From Lethocerus indicus (Eukaryota > Arthropoda > Insecta > Hemiptera > Belostomatidae), in the NCBI GenBank assembly GCA_019843655.1, contig JACDQD010000011.1, positions 14,922,604 through 14,986,603 of the forward strand: a DNA stretch of 64,000 nucleotides, read 5' to 3'. Position numbers and translations under genes: made by a program. This document shows, in pieces, positions 49,323 to 63,399 of the stretch. The notes beneath the pieces are model-generated. The model saw only the letters and a list, made by a program, of their open reading frames with translations, did no database searches and was not told the origin of the DNA. The first letter of the stretch is position 1. The number at the start of each line of letters is the position of its first letter.

Positions 49323-50583
49323 AGCAGAGAACATCAATGCTAATAGCTCAATTGGCAGTTAAATCTCACAATTACACATGTAATAATGTAATTATCAAAT
49401 TAATAGAATCTACCATTGTGGAACTATAGTTTCAGTTGCTGTAGTTAATACGAAACCAATATGTAATAAATAATTACACATTTTCCCAATTAATGTAATG
49501 ATAATAAAGGTGTATTAACTTAATAACATATGAGGCATTTAAAATGATTTTATAAGGTTATAAGAGAAAATTTTAATTGATAATAAATTGTTCACATTTT
49601 TTGGACTGTTTCCTTGAACATGTATTCATATATTCTTTTTTATATCTTTGTTAAAAAATATTCATGTAAATTTAAGAAGAGAAATGAAAATATTAATATT
49701 AATTACATTTGAATTGTTATTAATAATTAGATTAATAGGCACTAATATTGTTATAAGTTTTGTTTTTTATGCCCTAGATAATAAAGAATTATGCATTTTG
49801 CTTATAATTCTGTAATAGAAAAAATAATATTCTTATTTTAAAAAATAATCTGTGTGCTCATGCATGGTTATATCAACATCTATTAAAATAACTTTCTGCT
49901 GGTACAATAAAAGCAAGATTAATAAATTAATAAATAATTAAATCTAATAATAATTCAATTGGTTGCATTATTATATTCTAAATATAATATGTTCAGTGGT
50001 GCATGGGTCCTAAAGACTTAAAATTATTAAATTGTTAATTTATTTCAATTAAATGCAATTAGGGATTAAATATATTATTAGAGATTTCCATTATCTCTTT
50101 ACTTATTTGAAATATCAGTGTTTGAAAGAATAAAGGCAATTTTTACTACCCTATAATAAAGTGATATAACCAAAAAATAAGGATTGTTGCATTTAATATG
50201 TTTAGTATTGCATTGTTTAAAGATTTTATTTATATAAATTATTATTTTATTTAAATTATATGCAATTAGGGATTGAATATATTATTAGGGATTTCTATTA
50301 GCCCAAGATTAAGAACAATTTTGACTACCTTATAATTAAGTTATATAATAAAAAGAATAAATATTGTCCATTACTTCATGCAGAATTACATTCAATGCTT
50401 AATAATTATCTTTTCCCTTATTTATTCATCAGAATTACAATTGTAATTGTACAATAATATCCTTTCATAATACGAATAGATAAATATTTAAGATTACCAG
50501 ACACCTATAAGAATCTGTAAGGAGATATTAAAGATACATATATATTGTCAATATGAAATTATAGTTGGTCTGTCCATGTCTTG
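49323..50583 (+). repeat. 1.26-kb near-identical duplication, copy 2
   Basis: Direct copy of 44,216-45,476. The fusion with P3 at 49,322/49,323 also appears, inverted, at 60,566, so the right-arm copy derives from this one. Confidence 0.9.
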
Positions 50584-51303
50584 ATTAATATAGTACCTTT
50601 TTCTATTAACTAATTTAAAACTATAACAATCATAACTAATTACTACTAAATAGTAGGTCAAATGAAATACATTTAGAGACATCACATTCCTTCAAATATC
50701 TCAATTTAATTTACACTACATATAATTTATATGACATTTGTGTTATTCATATTTAATTCCAATTTATCACAAACATTACTTTGAGAGAATAAAGGTTCAT
50801 AGATATATTGATTATCCATTGGGTATTCTAAAATAACTGAATGCAATTTTTTTTGTGTTATACAATAATAATGATGCCTCATAAATTTTTTTTCATAATC
50901 CTCCAATTACTATACCTACATAATTTATTGGTGATAAATTTAAATTGTTAACGTGTTTTGGACTGTTTCTTTGTATATGTATTCACGTATTCTCTTTTAT
51001 TTCTTTGTTATAAAATATTCATGTAAATTTAAGCAGAGAACATCAATGCTGACAGCTCAATTGAAGTTAAATCTCACAATTACATATGTAATAATGTAAT
51101 TATCAAATTAATAGACTCTACCATTGTGAAACTATAGTTTCAGTTGCTGTAGTTAATATGAATAAATATATAATAAATAATTACACATTTTCTCAATGAA
51201 TGTAAAAATAATAAAGCTTTATTAACTTAATGACATATTAAGCATTTAAAATGATTTTTATTGATTTATTAGCATTCTATAAATAATATAGTGAAGTACT
51301 CAC

Positions 51304-51388
51304 ATTTGCTGACTGCAGATAAAACCTGCTAACCCCTAACCAACATTTCCACTTCATATTTGCCCTCACGAACCCCCTTAATACGCAC
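51304..51388 (-). other. E4: splice-flanked exon-like module (diverged)
   Basis: Minus strand: acceptor TTTCTTCTTTAG, 85-bp body, donor GTGAGTAC. The body has scattered changes, and one extra base near its 3' part shifts the frame that is open in E2/E3. No stop appears within the exon. Nearest upstream P is P4, only about 1.1 kb away. Confidence 0.45.
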
Positions 51389-52041
51389 CTAAAGAAGAAA
51401 TGAAAATTACTAATTTTCTAAGATTAATTTACTAAGAAATGAAGAATATTAATTACATTTGAATTGTTATTATTCATTAGATTATTAGGCACTAATGTTA
51501 CTATAAATTTTGTGTTTTATCCCTTAGATCATAAAGGATTATGCATTTTGCTTTTAATAGAAAAATTAATATTCCTATTATAAAATATGTGTATGTATTT
51601 ACACACAGATATATTAATATCATCCATTTAAATAACTTACTGCTGGTATATTAAAACCAATATTAATAAAGTAATAAATAATTAATTCTATATAATAAAT
51701 TAGTTGAATGATTTACTTCTAGATATGACATGTTCAGTGGTAAATGGGTCTTAAAGACTTTTCCATTTATTTAAATTAAATACAATTAGGGATTAAATAT
51801 ATTATTAGGGTTCTTTCCTTATTATTTGAAATTGTAATTAAGATGTACTGATTGTGAATAATTCAAAAATAACTTTCAGTATGCATTATAAAGATATATA
51901 TATATTTTATTTAATAATTATTGAATATATTCAAGCAATTACATTATCAGACTTATAATTTTAAACCAGAATAAATATTGTATGATACATTTGCTTAAAA
52001 TCTATACAAGGAGATATTAAAGACCCTACCTATAAAATCTA

Positions 52042-52752
52042 AGGAGATATTAAAGATACATATATATTGTCAATATGAAATTATAATTGATCTGTCCTTG
52101 TCTTGGTTAATATAGTATCTTTTTGTATTAACCAATTTGATATCACAGTTTACAACCCCTAAAATATAGATCAATTTTAAAAGTTTCCTATGGACACTCA
52201 AGGTCATATACAATATTTCAATTTGTGGACAGTACTCTAACTGGTAGTTATCGATAAATATATTTAGAACAATTATCAGATTCATTCCATAACGTTACTC
52301 AGTTTAATGTCCCCTGTTTCTAGCATTCTTATATTAAATACATATCAAGTTATATCTGAATTCAATATTACTCATAGGGTCATGTTAATATTATCATCTC
52401 TAATATGAAACATAGATTGTAATAAATAGTACAATTCATTACCTAGTACCTGGTAACTTACATAATATAGAAGAAATGCGATAAATTTTGAGCGAAAATT
52501 TAATTTGAAGAATTGAACGCTTAAAGTAAAAATCAATACGAAAAAAATATGGCGGAACACTGGTAGTGAATCGATTCTGCCAACTTAACATCGGTCTGAA
52601 AATCGATATTTGTTATAGGAAAAGCGTCTGCGCATGCGCCTAAAGTAGGCTGAGTCCCATCAAATATTCCTAGTATTCTAAGATTACTAATAGATTTGAA
52701 CACATTTTGTTAATTCTTTCCTACCTTCGAATTTATAATAAATAACCGTAAA
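52042..52752 (-). repeat. P4: promoter-like repeat module
   Basis: Fourth minus-strand copy, closest to P1 overall. It has a small insertion (TATGGACACTCAAGG) in the tail and a one-base deletion between the ATCGAT boxes. Donor GTAAGT is at 52,456-52,461. Beyond 52,760 the sequence is unlike the other 5' flanks. Confidence 0.85.
52546..52640 (-). promoter_or_regulatory. P4 core: NRF1-, ATCGAT- and YY1-type sites
   Basis: GCGCATGCGC at 52,630-52,639, ATCGAT at 52,602-52,607 and 52,570-52,575, ATATGGCGG at 52,546-52,556. Spacing is 28, 60 and 84 bp owing to one deleted base. Confidence 0.5.
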
Positions 52753-53854
52753 AGATGTTTTATGTACATACACATACATTTTATGTAATTGTTTTATGTA
52801 CTCAGTACCTTATTAAAGTGATTTAAATCGAAGAAATAAAATGATGCCTTATATATGACATTTGAGTCTCTAGTCTTTGAATCCACTAGTAGTCTTTATA
52901 AATAGCTAATTTCAGGATTATTTTGTCTTTGTTTATAAATGGCTTTTTCAGGATTAGTGCACATACTGCACAATAATTTAAATAGCCCTTATCCATCTAC
53001 TTCTTTCAGGATTAAATTTGCAGTTGAATAGACTCTGATCTACTTCATAATAGACTACTTCTTAATTATTATAAAGTATGGTAAACACATACATTTAATG
53101 AAAGACATCTCATTTCTTCAAATATCTCAATTTAATTTTATTCTACTTATATAATTTATGGGAAATTTTATAATTCATATTTAATTCCAATTTATCACAA
53201 AGATGACTTGGAAATAACGATTAAAATAAACAATTTAAATTGACAATATATTTTCACAATGTTTTTTGGAGTTCCTTGTACAGATATTCACATCCATTGG
53301 AGCATATTTTTTATTTTTGTTATAAAATACTAATGAAATATAATAAATTCGTAATAAATTGCATATTTAAGAATGGTTCTAATTATTTATTAACCTCTAC
53401 GAGGTGTAAACTATCTGCTGCAATTCAATACAATATTTCAAATATGTCATAAATATTACATTCATTTCTAACCAAATTTAACCCTAATTGCATATTTAAT
53501 TGTAAATTATTACAATTTGAATAAGTTCTTAATAATTACATTCATAGGTATTACCAAATCAAAATATATTTAGCTATAGAATCCATTATTTATTTATTAT
53601 TAATATGTGCTTTTATTATATACAATTTATTTACAGCTCCATATAATCATTCGGAATTATTCCTTTTATTGATAACAGATTAATTAAGACACCTCTCTGT
53701 ATTTTTTGAATTAGGACGATTCAAAATTAATAGAATTTATATATAGGGTATATCTTTGAATATGGGCTGTCCAATGTCTTAATTCTAATATTTTTCAAAT
53801 TTTAATCAATTGTAATATTGGCGTTCTCATATTTAAAGTTTCATATGATACCAA

Positions 53855-54440
53855 GCTAACTGGACATATATAGCGGGCGCTGGTAGTTCTAAAAAATGTC
53901 ACTAGGTAGCAGTAGTGCATGGGAAATGTTTCAATTAATTTAAATAATTAACTATATTATTCATCGAATGCTACTGAATCAATATAAGATCGTTTTAAAT
54001 TCTTCATATTTTAATACGTTACTAAAGCATTATTATTTTTACATTCACTGGGAAAATGTGTAATTATTTATTAAATATTGGTTTCCTATTAACTACAGCA
54101 ACTGAAATTATAAAACTATAGTTTCACAATTTAATAATTACATTATTACATTTGCAATTGCGAGGTTTAACTGCTACTTAAGTCTTCAGCAGTGATTTTC
54201 ATGAATATTTTATAACAATAAATAAAAAGGAATATATGAATATATGTACAAGAAAAAGTCTCAACAAATAAATAGTGAACAATTTATTATCAATTATAAT
54301 TGTCAGTTATAACGTTTATTTACATGTAATGTTTGTGTTATATTAAATTTTCATTAATATTATATAACAATAAATAAAAAAGTATGCTCCAATGGATATG
54401 TGAATATCTATAGAGGGAACGTCAAAGAAATTGTAAAAAA
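53855..54440 (+). repeat. Inverted repeat, left arm
   Basis: It pairs with 55,250-55,880 in reverse complement. Landmarks are GGTAGTTCTAAAAAATG with CAGTAGTGCATGGGAAATG, AACTACAGCAACTGAAAT, and AAGTATGCTCCAATGGATATG. The match is interrupted by many small differences. Confidence 0.75.
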
Positions 54441-54657
54441 TATATTGTAAATTTATTTGTCTGAGGCAGCAGCAACAGAACTAACGATACTTAACAATAC
54501 TTTTTATTTTTTTGTTATATAATATTAATAAAATATAATATACCACAAACATTACATGTAAATAAAGGTTATAACAGACAATTTGACTGTTTCTTTGTAC
54601 ATATATTCACTTATTCTTTTTTATTTCTTTGTTATAAAATATTCATGTAAATTTAAT

Positions 54658-54721
54658 GTGCGTTATGTGGGGGTTCGTGAAGTTGGTTGGGGGTTGGCTG
54701 CTTTATCTGCAGCCAAAAAGT
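54658..54721 (+). other. E5: decayed exon-like module
   Basis: Plus strand, inside the loop of the inverted repeat. It starts GTGCG and keeps donor GTAAGTAC, but lacks an acceptor AG (preceded by AATTTAAT). The GAGTGC-to-GTGTT interior is deleted, leaving 64 bp. No P module lies upstream on this strand. Probable relic. Confidence 0.6.
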
Positions 54722-55249
54722 GTAAGTACTTCACTATATTATTTATAGAGTGCTTTTTACATTCCCTAGAAAAATGAGTAATTATATAGTACATTTGGTT
54801 TTACTACTTACCTATTTCACTATTAATTTGATTATTATATTAATATTTATTTAATTGTCAAATTAAACTGCTAATTAAGCTATCTGCTGGTATGTAATGT
54901 GCTTAAATATCCATTGATTTTATATAAAATATAAATAAAATAAAAATACCTGTGGATATGTGTATATATGTATTTCAAACTGCAAACAAATTATCTGATA
55001 TTTATTATCAATTTAAAAATTCTGTTATTAGAATTGAGATTTATAAAATAACCAGTCATGTTACATTTTTCATGAATTAACAGAAGTTACTATTAATCCA
55101 GTTGGTCATTATTATTAAATTTATGAATGCAGGTGTTTTTTATATTTGAATTCTTATTATTCATTATAATAATAGGCACTAACTTTGTCATAAGTATTGT
55201 TTGTTCTTTTGCTGTTGCTTTAGACAATTAAATATACAAAATTTTTTAA

Positions 55250-55880
55250 AAATTGGTTTGGAGTTCCCTGTATAGATATTCACATGTCCATTGTCCATAC
55301 TTTTTATTTTTTTTTTATATAATATTAATGAAAATTTAATATAACACAAACATTACATGTAAATCAAGGTTATAAGGGCTATATATAATGGGTAAATATG
55401 TAAGTCGATAATATATTGTTTACAATTTAATTAGACTTTTTCTTTTACATATATTCACACATTCTTTTTTATTTCTTTGTTATAAAATATTCGTGTAAAT
55501 TTAAGCAGAGAACATCACTGTTTATAGCTTAATTAGCTATATTAAGTAATAATATACTAATACATATGTAATAATGTAATTTTTAAATTAATACAATCTA
55601 CCATTGTGAAAATATAATTTCAGTTGCAGTAGTTAATAGGAAACCAATATTTAATAAATAATTACACATTTTCCCGGTGAATGTAAAAATAATAAAGCTT
55701 TAGTAACGTATTAACATATAAAGAATTTAAAACGATCTTATATTGATTCAGTAGCACTCAATAAATAATATACTTTATTATTTACATTAGTTGAAACATT
55801 TCCCATGCACTACTGCTATCTAGTGGCATTTTCTAAAACTACCAGAGCCAACATCAACATGTCCGGTGCAGTGCAGCGCT
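55250..55880 (+). repeat. Inverted repeat, right arm
   Basis: Reverse complement of 53,855-54,440 with small indels. The loop between the arms is about 0.8 kb. An RNA through both arms could fold into a long imperfect hairpin. Confidence 0.75.
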
Positions 55881-57200
55881 CTGGTGGGACTATTAGGAAC
55901 TATCAATCATATATCTATGTGTGAAAGCCATTATAGAGTAATAGAAGAAGTATACAATTGTAAAGTAAATATTAATTTTGCAATTATCTACTAAGGGACA
56001 TGACAATGTTGACAATGTTATGCCTAGTATGATTTTAGATGAAATTTAGAAATTTAAGTGTACTAATATTAAGATTAATACATATATAGGAGTAGGAAAG
56101 ATAACTGGAAGTTTAAAGTGAAGTTTATCTTCATCTATGTAAGTATCCATTTAATACAGACATAGACAAGGACAGATCAACTCTAAAACTTGGATTCCAG
56201 GTAGTATTCACTGTGACTATTAATATATTAAGTGGAAAACCAGCTCCTAGTATGCTATGGAACTTGTCTTGTGATGACTATAATTAAGATTATTATAGAA
56301 TTGTACATGATTTAAGTGAACATTCATTAGATGTTCTCTGCATATATTATTCAATCCTAATAATTTATATATAAATGCTATAGGTTAGAATCATTGCCTC
56401 TAGACGTATTGTTTGTGTATGTAAATGAAACAGTAGAAAAACAATATGATCATATATGGGATTTCTAAATGTACAAAGTAAGTTTTAAATAATCGAAAAA
56501 TACTATAATTGATATATAACCATGATTTTCTTTTTTAACTATGATCTGGTGATCACATATTTAATCTTTCTTTAAATTGCGATATCTCAATACTTTTATA
56601 AAATCTATTATCTGGTTAGTTTGAGAGGTTTTCTATATTAATCACACATTTGGACAGCAATGTAATTTCTGTAATGGAATTTGCAAATAAAATATAATGA
56701 ATTTCTTTAAAATCCTATAGCTACATATAAAAGGCATTGAAACTGCCTAGAGTTTTAATAGATGAAAATGTGGTATCTTTTAATGACTTGTTATTTGCAT
56801 TATGATTTAATATTTAATAAGTTAAGTTGTCAGACTTAACCACTGTTATTACAACTAGATTTAGTGACCAGTCATTTAACAATTTTCATTAATTGGTCAC
56901 TATGCCTAGTACGCACATTGTCATTCCAGATGTATTTATATTTGAGACATACTGGTATATGAAATTCTACTTGCTTAACAGGGCACTAGGCACAGATTTT
57001 GTCACAGGTTTAGTCTGTTATGCTGCTCACTAGTGGATTCTTGAAAAAGTTGCTCAGTGCAATGGATTAATTGAAACTAACTATTAGAGGACTATATTGT
57101 ACAAATAAATGGTTGTGATAATACATTACGCAAAGAATACTCAAATTAGACATGGACAATTGGTGACAGACATATTCGTTCAGATCTCGTCCATTATCAT
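55881..57200. other. AT-rich DNA, little array similarity
   Basis: No gene seen. Little of this stretch matches the modules clearly. Short echoes of P-tail sequence occur near 56,840-57,060. Confidence 0.4.
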
Positions 57201-58189
57201 AGAGAGTATATTATTTTAATAATTCTAAAAAGGAATTAAGAATGGAATGTAATTTTCATGAAAGGTATTGCATTAAATAATTTGTAATTGTATATAATTG
57301 AAAAGGCACATGCATAATTGTTTATTGTATACATGATTCATATTAGCTACAAAAAATATTTTTGACAATTTTAGTACCTATGAATGTAATTATTAAGAAC
57401 TATTCAAATTTAATAATTTTCATATGTTTGTTTCTTTTTACGTGCGTTTGGGGAAATGTGTAATTAGTTAGTATTTATGAATACATTTTACACATATTTG
57501 TTTCCTACTACTGCAATTGAACTGAAAAGTTTATCTTTATTAGAGGTTATTAATTCGATATTATATATTAAATTTGTTTATTTATTTCATTCTCTTAAAC
57601 TATAAATTGCTAATTAAGCAAGCTTACAACCAGTTGTTTAATGTGCTTATCTGTGTTCATCGATACAATATAAAATATGAATAAAATAAATGTTCCTATG
57701 GATATGTGAATATATGTACTTCAAACAGCAAACAAATTATCTCACATTTATTATAAATTTAAAATTTCTAGTAGAAACATTATTTACAAGAAAAATTTGT
57801 AATAAATGGAAATTTCATATAAATTACCAAACTAACCTATAAATTAAATGAATATACTAAATATCGTGTAAATTAATGGTTATATTTGAAAGAATTTAAT
57901 GCCTTTCATTATATGTTATTTTATTTGATTTAATATTTAATAGTAGTTACTAATTAATTATTCAATTGTTCATTATTATTATATAAATTTATGAAAGTAG
58001 ATAGAAATGAGGTTTTATTAAACTGTGCAAAATACTATATCTGAAATTAGCTATTTATAAAGAAATACTAGTGGATTCAAATGGGATAAATCATATATAG
58101 GCAGAATATTTTCTTTCTAGATTTAAATCACTTTAATAATGTACTGAATGATATCCTCTAATTTAGAATGAGTTAATGATACATCTTTT

Positions 58190-58625
58190 ACGGTTATTTA
58201 TTATAATTTCGAAGGTAGGAAAGAATTAACAAAATGTGTTCAAATCTATTAGTAATCTTAGAATACTAGGAATATTTGATGGGACTCAGCCTACTTTAGG
58301 CGCATGCGCAGACGCTTTTCCTATAACAAATATCGATTTTCAGTACCGATGTTAAGTTGGCAGAATCGATTCACTACCAGTGTTCCGCCACTTTTTTTCC
58401 TAATGATTTTCTCTATATTATGTAAGTTACCAGGTTAGGTAGCGTCAATTATGTTTCATATTAGAGATGATAATATCTCCCTAATTAATAATTCAGATTC
58501 TTGATATGTATTTAATAAGAACTAGAAACAGGGACATTAAAAGTAACGTTTCGCGCGCATCTTCTATATTTTAAGATACTATATTAACAAGGACAGATCA
58601 ATTATAATTTCATATTGACAATATA
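58190..58625 (+). repeat. P5: inverted, partly decayed promoter-like module
   Basis: Plus-strand copy. The NRF1-type palindrome (58,300-58,309) and both ATCGAT boxes (58,332-58,337 and 58,365-58,370) are kept with P1 spacing. The YY1-like site is broken (CCGCCACTTT), and about 50 bp of leader before donor GTAAGT (58,422-58,427) is missing. It mixes variants: P1-like 5' flank and P2-like CCTAATGATTTTCTC. Confidence 0.8.
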
Positions 58626-58922
58626 TATGAATTGTACTATTTATTACAATCTATGTATCACAATAGAGAAGTTTCATATGACCCCTTTTATATAAGTATG
58701 ATAAAATAATAAATTGAAATCCTAATAATATATTTAATCCCTATCATTGTATTTAATTTAAATAAATGGAAAATAACCACTGAACATGGTCATAGTGGTA
58801 AATCATTCAACTAATTTATTATATAGTATTGGTATTAGAGACTGGCTAGCGCTAACAGAAACTAATGGTAATTAATATTCTTCATTTTTTAGTAATTAAT
58901 CTTAGAAAATTAGTAATTTTAG

Positions 58923-58972
58923 GGCGTATATGGGGGTTAGGAGGGCTGTTAGTTATATATTTAGCAGTCATA
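58923..58972 (+). other. Degenerate E module, E4-like
   Basis: Starts GGGCGTATATGGGGGTTAG after TTTTAG and shares TTAGCAGTCA and the downstream TATAGAATGCTAATAAATC with the E4 region. The donor is lost. It sits about 0.5 kb after the P5 donor, mirroring P4-E4. Confidence 0.5.
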
Positions 58973-59335
58973 GTATATTTAACTATATTATAGAATGCTA
59001 ATAAATCAAAAAAAATCATTTTAAATGCTTAATTAATTAACTACAGCAACTGAAACTAAGTTTCACAATGGTAGAGTCTATTAATTTGAAATTGTTCTAT
59101 ATTGTGAGATTTAATCTCCAATTATAATACCATGAATATTTTATATCAGTTAGAGTACTGTACTATTGAAATATATTGTATATATGACATGTAATGTTTT
59201 GTATATTATATTTTCTTGACATAGAAAACTAAAAATCTACCGATCTATTTTGGTTGAATTAATATGTAACTGATATCAAATTGGTTGAAGGAATGTGATG
59301 TCTCAAATTTGACCTACAAATTGGTTAATAAAAGA

Positions 59336-60566
59336 CACTATATTAATCAAGACAAGGACAGACCAACTATCATATTGACAATATATGTATCTTTAATATC
59401 TCCTTACAGATTCTTATAGGTGTCTGGTAATCTTAAATATTATCTATTCGATATTATGAAGATATTGTACAATTACAATTGTAATTCTGATGAATAAATA
59501 AGGGAAAAGATAATTATTAAGCATTGAATGTAATTCGTATGTGTATTTATTCTTTTTATTATATAACTTAATTATAAGGTAGTCAAAATTGTTCTTAATC
59601 TTGGGCTAATAGAAACTTCTTTAATAATATATTCAATCCCTAATTGTGCATATAATTTAAATAAAATAATAATTTATATAAATAAAATCTTTAACCATGC
59701 ATGGCATACTACGTGCAGCAATCCTTATTTTGGTTATATCCTTATTATAGGTAGTAAAATGCCTTTATTCTTTCAAACACTGATATTTCAAATAAGTAAA
59801 GAGATAATGGAAATCTCTAATAATATATTTAATCCTAATTGCATTTAATTGAAATAAATTAACAATTTAATAATTTTAAGTCTTTAGATGCACCACTGAC
59901 ATATTATATTTAGAATATAATAAATACAACCAATTGAATTATTAGATTTAATTATTTATTAATTTATTAATCTTGCTTTTATTGTACCAGCAGAAAGTTA
60001 TTTTAATAGATGTTGGTATAACCATTACGTGAGCACACACAGATTATTTTTTTTAAAATAAGAGAATATTTTTTTCTAGAACATTACAGATTATCTAGGT
60101 TACAAAAATGCATAATTCTTAATTCTAGGCATAAAAACAAAATACTATAATATTAGGTTGCCTATTAATCTAATTATTATTATAATAATTCAAATGTAAT
60201 TAATAATTAATATTTCATTTCTCTTGTAAATTTACATGAATATTTTTAACAAAGAACATGTATTTCAAGCAGTCAAAATGTAATTTATATCAATTATTCT
60301 TATAATTAAATTTTCATTTTATAATGCTTATAATTTTAAATGCCGTCATCATATGTATATTAAGTTAATACACCTTTATTATCATTACATTAATTGGGAA
60401 AATGTGTATTATTATGACATATTGGTTTTAAAAGTAACTACAGCAATTGAAACTATAGTTCCACAATGGTAGAAGTAATACGTAACTGAACGAAGCATAC
60501 ATTATTACATGTGTAATTGTGAGATTTAACTGCCAATTGAGCTATTAGCATTGATGTTCTCTGCTA
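59336..60566 (-). repeat. Inverted decayed copy of the 1.26-kb duplication
   Basis: Reverse complement of 49,323-50,583 with many small deletions. It joins a P6 end at the same breakpoint as copy 2 joins P3. Confidence 0.85.
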
Positions 60567-60985
60567 TACGGTTATTTATTATAATTTCGAAGGTAGGAAA
60601 GAATTAACAAAATGTGTTCAAATCTATTAGTAATATTACAATACTAGGAATATTTGATGGGACCAACCTACTTTAGGCATGCACGAACGCTTTTCCTATA
60701 ACAAATATCGATTTTCAGTACCGATTGTTGGCAGAATCGATTCACGACCAGTGTTCCGCCATAAGTAAGCGTTCAAAAATTAAATTTCCTCAAAATTTAG
60801 AAGGTACGTACGTTACAAATGTTTCTGACCCTATGAGTAATATTGAATCATCTGATATGTATTTAATATAAACAAAGTGGAATGAATCTCCAATGTCCAC
60901 AGTACTGTCCACATGAAATATTGTAACATGACCTTGAGCATAGCTTTTAAAGTTGATCAATACCTTAATAGGACAGTATCTTTTA
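60567..60985 (+). repeat. P6: inverted, decayed promoter-like module
   Basis: Shares the P3-private variants (AGTAATATTACAATACTAGG and CGACCAGTG) in reverse complement. The NRF1 palindrome is damaged (GGCATGCACGAACGC), the leader is shortened and the GTAAGT donor is lost. Promoter activity looks unlikely. Confidence 0.8.
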
Positions 60986-62335
60986 CATCTCTTTACAGTT
61001 TCTCAGAGGTTGGGGTACCTAAAATATTATTTATTTATTTTGTACCTAAAATATTATTTATTTATTTATAAAAGATTATACTTAAACAAGGAAAAGAAAG
61101 CTATTACAATTCTGCATTGCAACAATCTTAATTTTGTTAAGGTAGTAAAATCTGTAGGTATATCATATCCCTAATTGCATTATTTATTAATTATCATGTT
61201 AAAAAATAAATATATAAAGTATGTAAATGCTCCAAAGGATATGTAGATATCTTTAAATGTTATTTATTTGACCAATATGTTTTAAATTAGTTAGTTTTAT
61301 CTCCAAAGAAATCGATCAAACCAAATATGATAACAATATATTGCAATATTTAAAATTCAGGTACCTGACATATTATTTATTTATTATCAAAATTTAAAAT
61401 CACTAATTAATTCCAAGGTAATGTTCAAGTAATTGATATGAAATGTAAAATTGAAATTATCACAAGGAACATGAATTATATCAAAAATGAATCCAAGAAT
61501 CCTTATCTTTGATTTGATAATTAAAGGCATTACTTGTAAAACATGAAACTTATTAGAGTTTAACACTCAAATGTAGAATTAAAGGAAAAGTTGAGATTTA
61601 AATATGGGAAGATTTTAACCAGCATATATACAATGTTCATGTCTCCAGATGTATTTAATTGTGACAATTGTCGTTTAAATTACTTTTCTATCCAGATTCT
61701 GAGTAATTTAGTAAATTTTTCAAAGTCTATATAGTATAAATTATTTAATTTTCAGTATTTGGTTCATGAGTAATACGTACAATTTCTAATGAACGTATTT
61801 TAATGTGAGTCTAATTTTAATTAGCATTGCAGCTTAGTGGTTAATATTAAGTAGTTTAAAATGGTACTATTTAATAATTGAACCAAATATAATTTTCATA
61901 TTCAAAATACATATGTATTTATATATATATCTTCTTACAGAATTCTAACAGGTGTCAGGTTATCTGTATTATTAATTTTGGATTATGAGAGGATATTATT
62001 TTAAAATAAAAATTATAATTCTAATGAATAATTAAGAATGGAACGTAATTTTCTTCATTAAAGTAAAATAATTAGAGAGGTAGGTATTTCTAATAATATA
62101 TTTAAATCCACAATTGCATTCAGTTATTTTAATAAAGAGAGGACAATATATCTATGTGTGAATGCACAGGTATGTTGTATAATGTAATTATTTTTTCATT
62201 TTAAAAAGCCTACATGGATAATTGTTTATTGTATACATGATTTATGTATCTACAGCAAATATAAAACAAGATTTTTGACTAAATGTAATGTAATCCAAAT
62301 GTATGATATATAGTGTGTTTTATTTCTCTTTTCAG

Positions 62336-62414
62336 GTGCGTTTTGTGGGTTCGCAGTGCAAAGTGAAGTGGAAGTGTTGGTTGGGGTTTGGCTGCTTTAT
62401 CTGCAGCCAAATAT
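62336..62414 (+). other. E6: partly decayed exon-like module
   Basis: Good acceptor TTTCTCTTTTCAG, 79-bp body closely matching E2 with three short deletions, but donor changed to GTAATA. The E2 frame hits TGA after the deletions. Flanks match the E2 region in reverse complement. Confidence 0.55.
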
Positions 62415-62814
62415 GTAATACATCACTATATTATTATTTATAGTTTTACACTTTATGCTATTGTGTAATTATATATTTTATTGTATACTTAACCATTTCA
62501 CTATTAATTTGATTATATATTAATATTTATTTAATTGTCTAATTAAACTTCTAATTAAGCTATCAGCAGTTATGTAATATGCTTGGATTTCCATTGATAT
62601 TATATAAAATATAAAAAATAAATTGATCCTATGGATATACAATATGCAGTGTACTTCAAACTGCAAACAATTTATCTCACATTTATTAACAATTTAAAAT
62701 TTCTATTAGAACCATTATTTACAAGTCATGTTTATAATAAATGTTTATAATAAATGGAAATTAAATATAAGTAGTTACTAAACTAACCTATAAATTAAAT
62801 AAATATATAAATAC

Positions 62815-62985
62815 GTGATTAGGCGCTTTTCCTAACAAATAATTTTCAACGGATTAATTTTCAAATTAAATTTTGCTCAAAATTTATCGAACTAGGTAGT
62901 CAACGTATATAACATGACCTGAGTAATATTGAATTCAGATATATGCTATGGGACAAAATGTAATACAAGTTGTCCATTAAATTAT
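62815..62985 (+). repeat. P fragment (leader and donor side), decayed
   Basis: GGCGCTTTTCCTA, TTAAATTTTGCTCAAAATTTATCG, and TGACCTGAGTAATATTGAATTCAGATAT occur in P order. The NRF1-type site and donor are gone. A shorter piece with TTCGCTCAAAATTTATCGC lies at 63,345-63,385. Confidence 0.6.
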
Positions 62986-63399
62986 TGCATATTTGTATCA
63001 TTCCTGACTAAAGTGTTGTTCATACAAATTGAAATTTAATAATATCTAATCTTTTATATAATTAAAATAATTTTATAAATTTTAAACAAAATAACTATTT
63101 TTTTTATAATATAGGTAAAATTTATTCTTTTCACTGATATTTCAAATAAGTTAAAGAGATAATCATTCATGAGATACATGAACCATTAGATGAATTTTTA
63201 AATATATATATATATTTATTTTTAAATAGTTAAGCAAAATGTAATAAGAGTATGATAATACAACCTTATTATACTGGAAAATGCAATATACTTACTAAGA
63301 CTTCTAAAGAATTAAAATATCAAAAAAGTACTGAGGGAATCGTTAAATTTTCGTTCGCTCAAAATTTATCGCATTTCTTCTGTTACAGGTTGAATAGGA

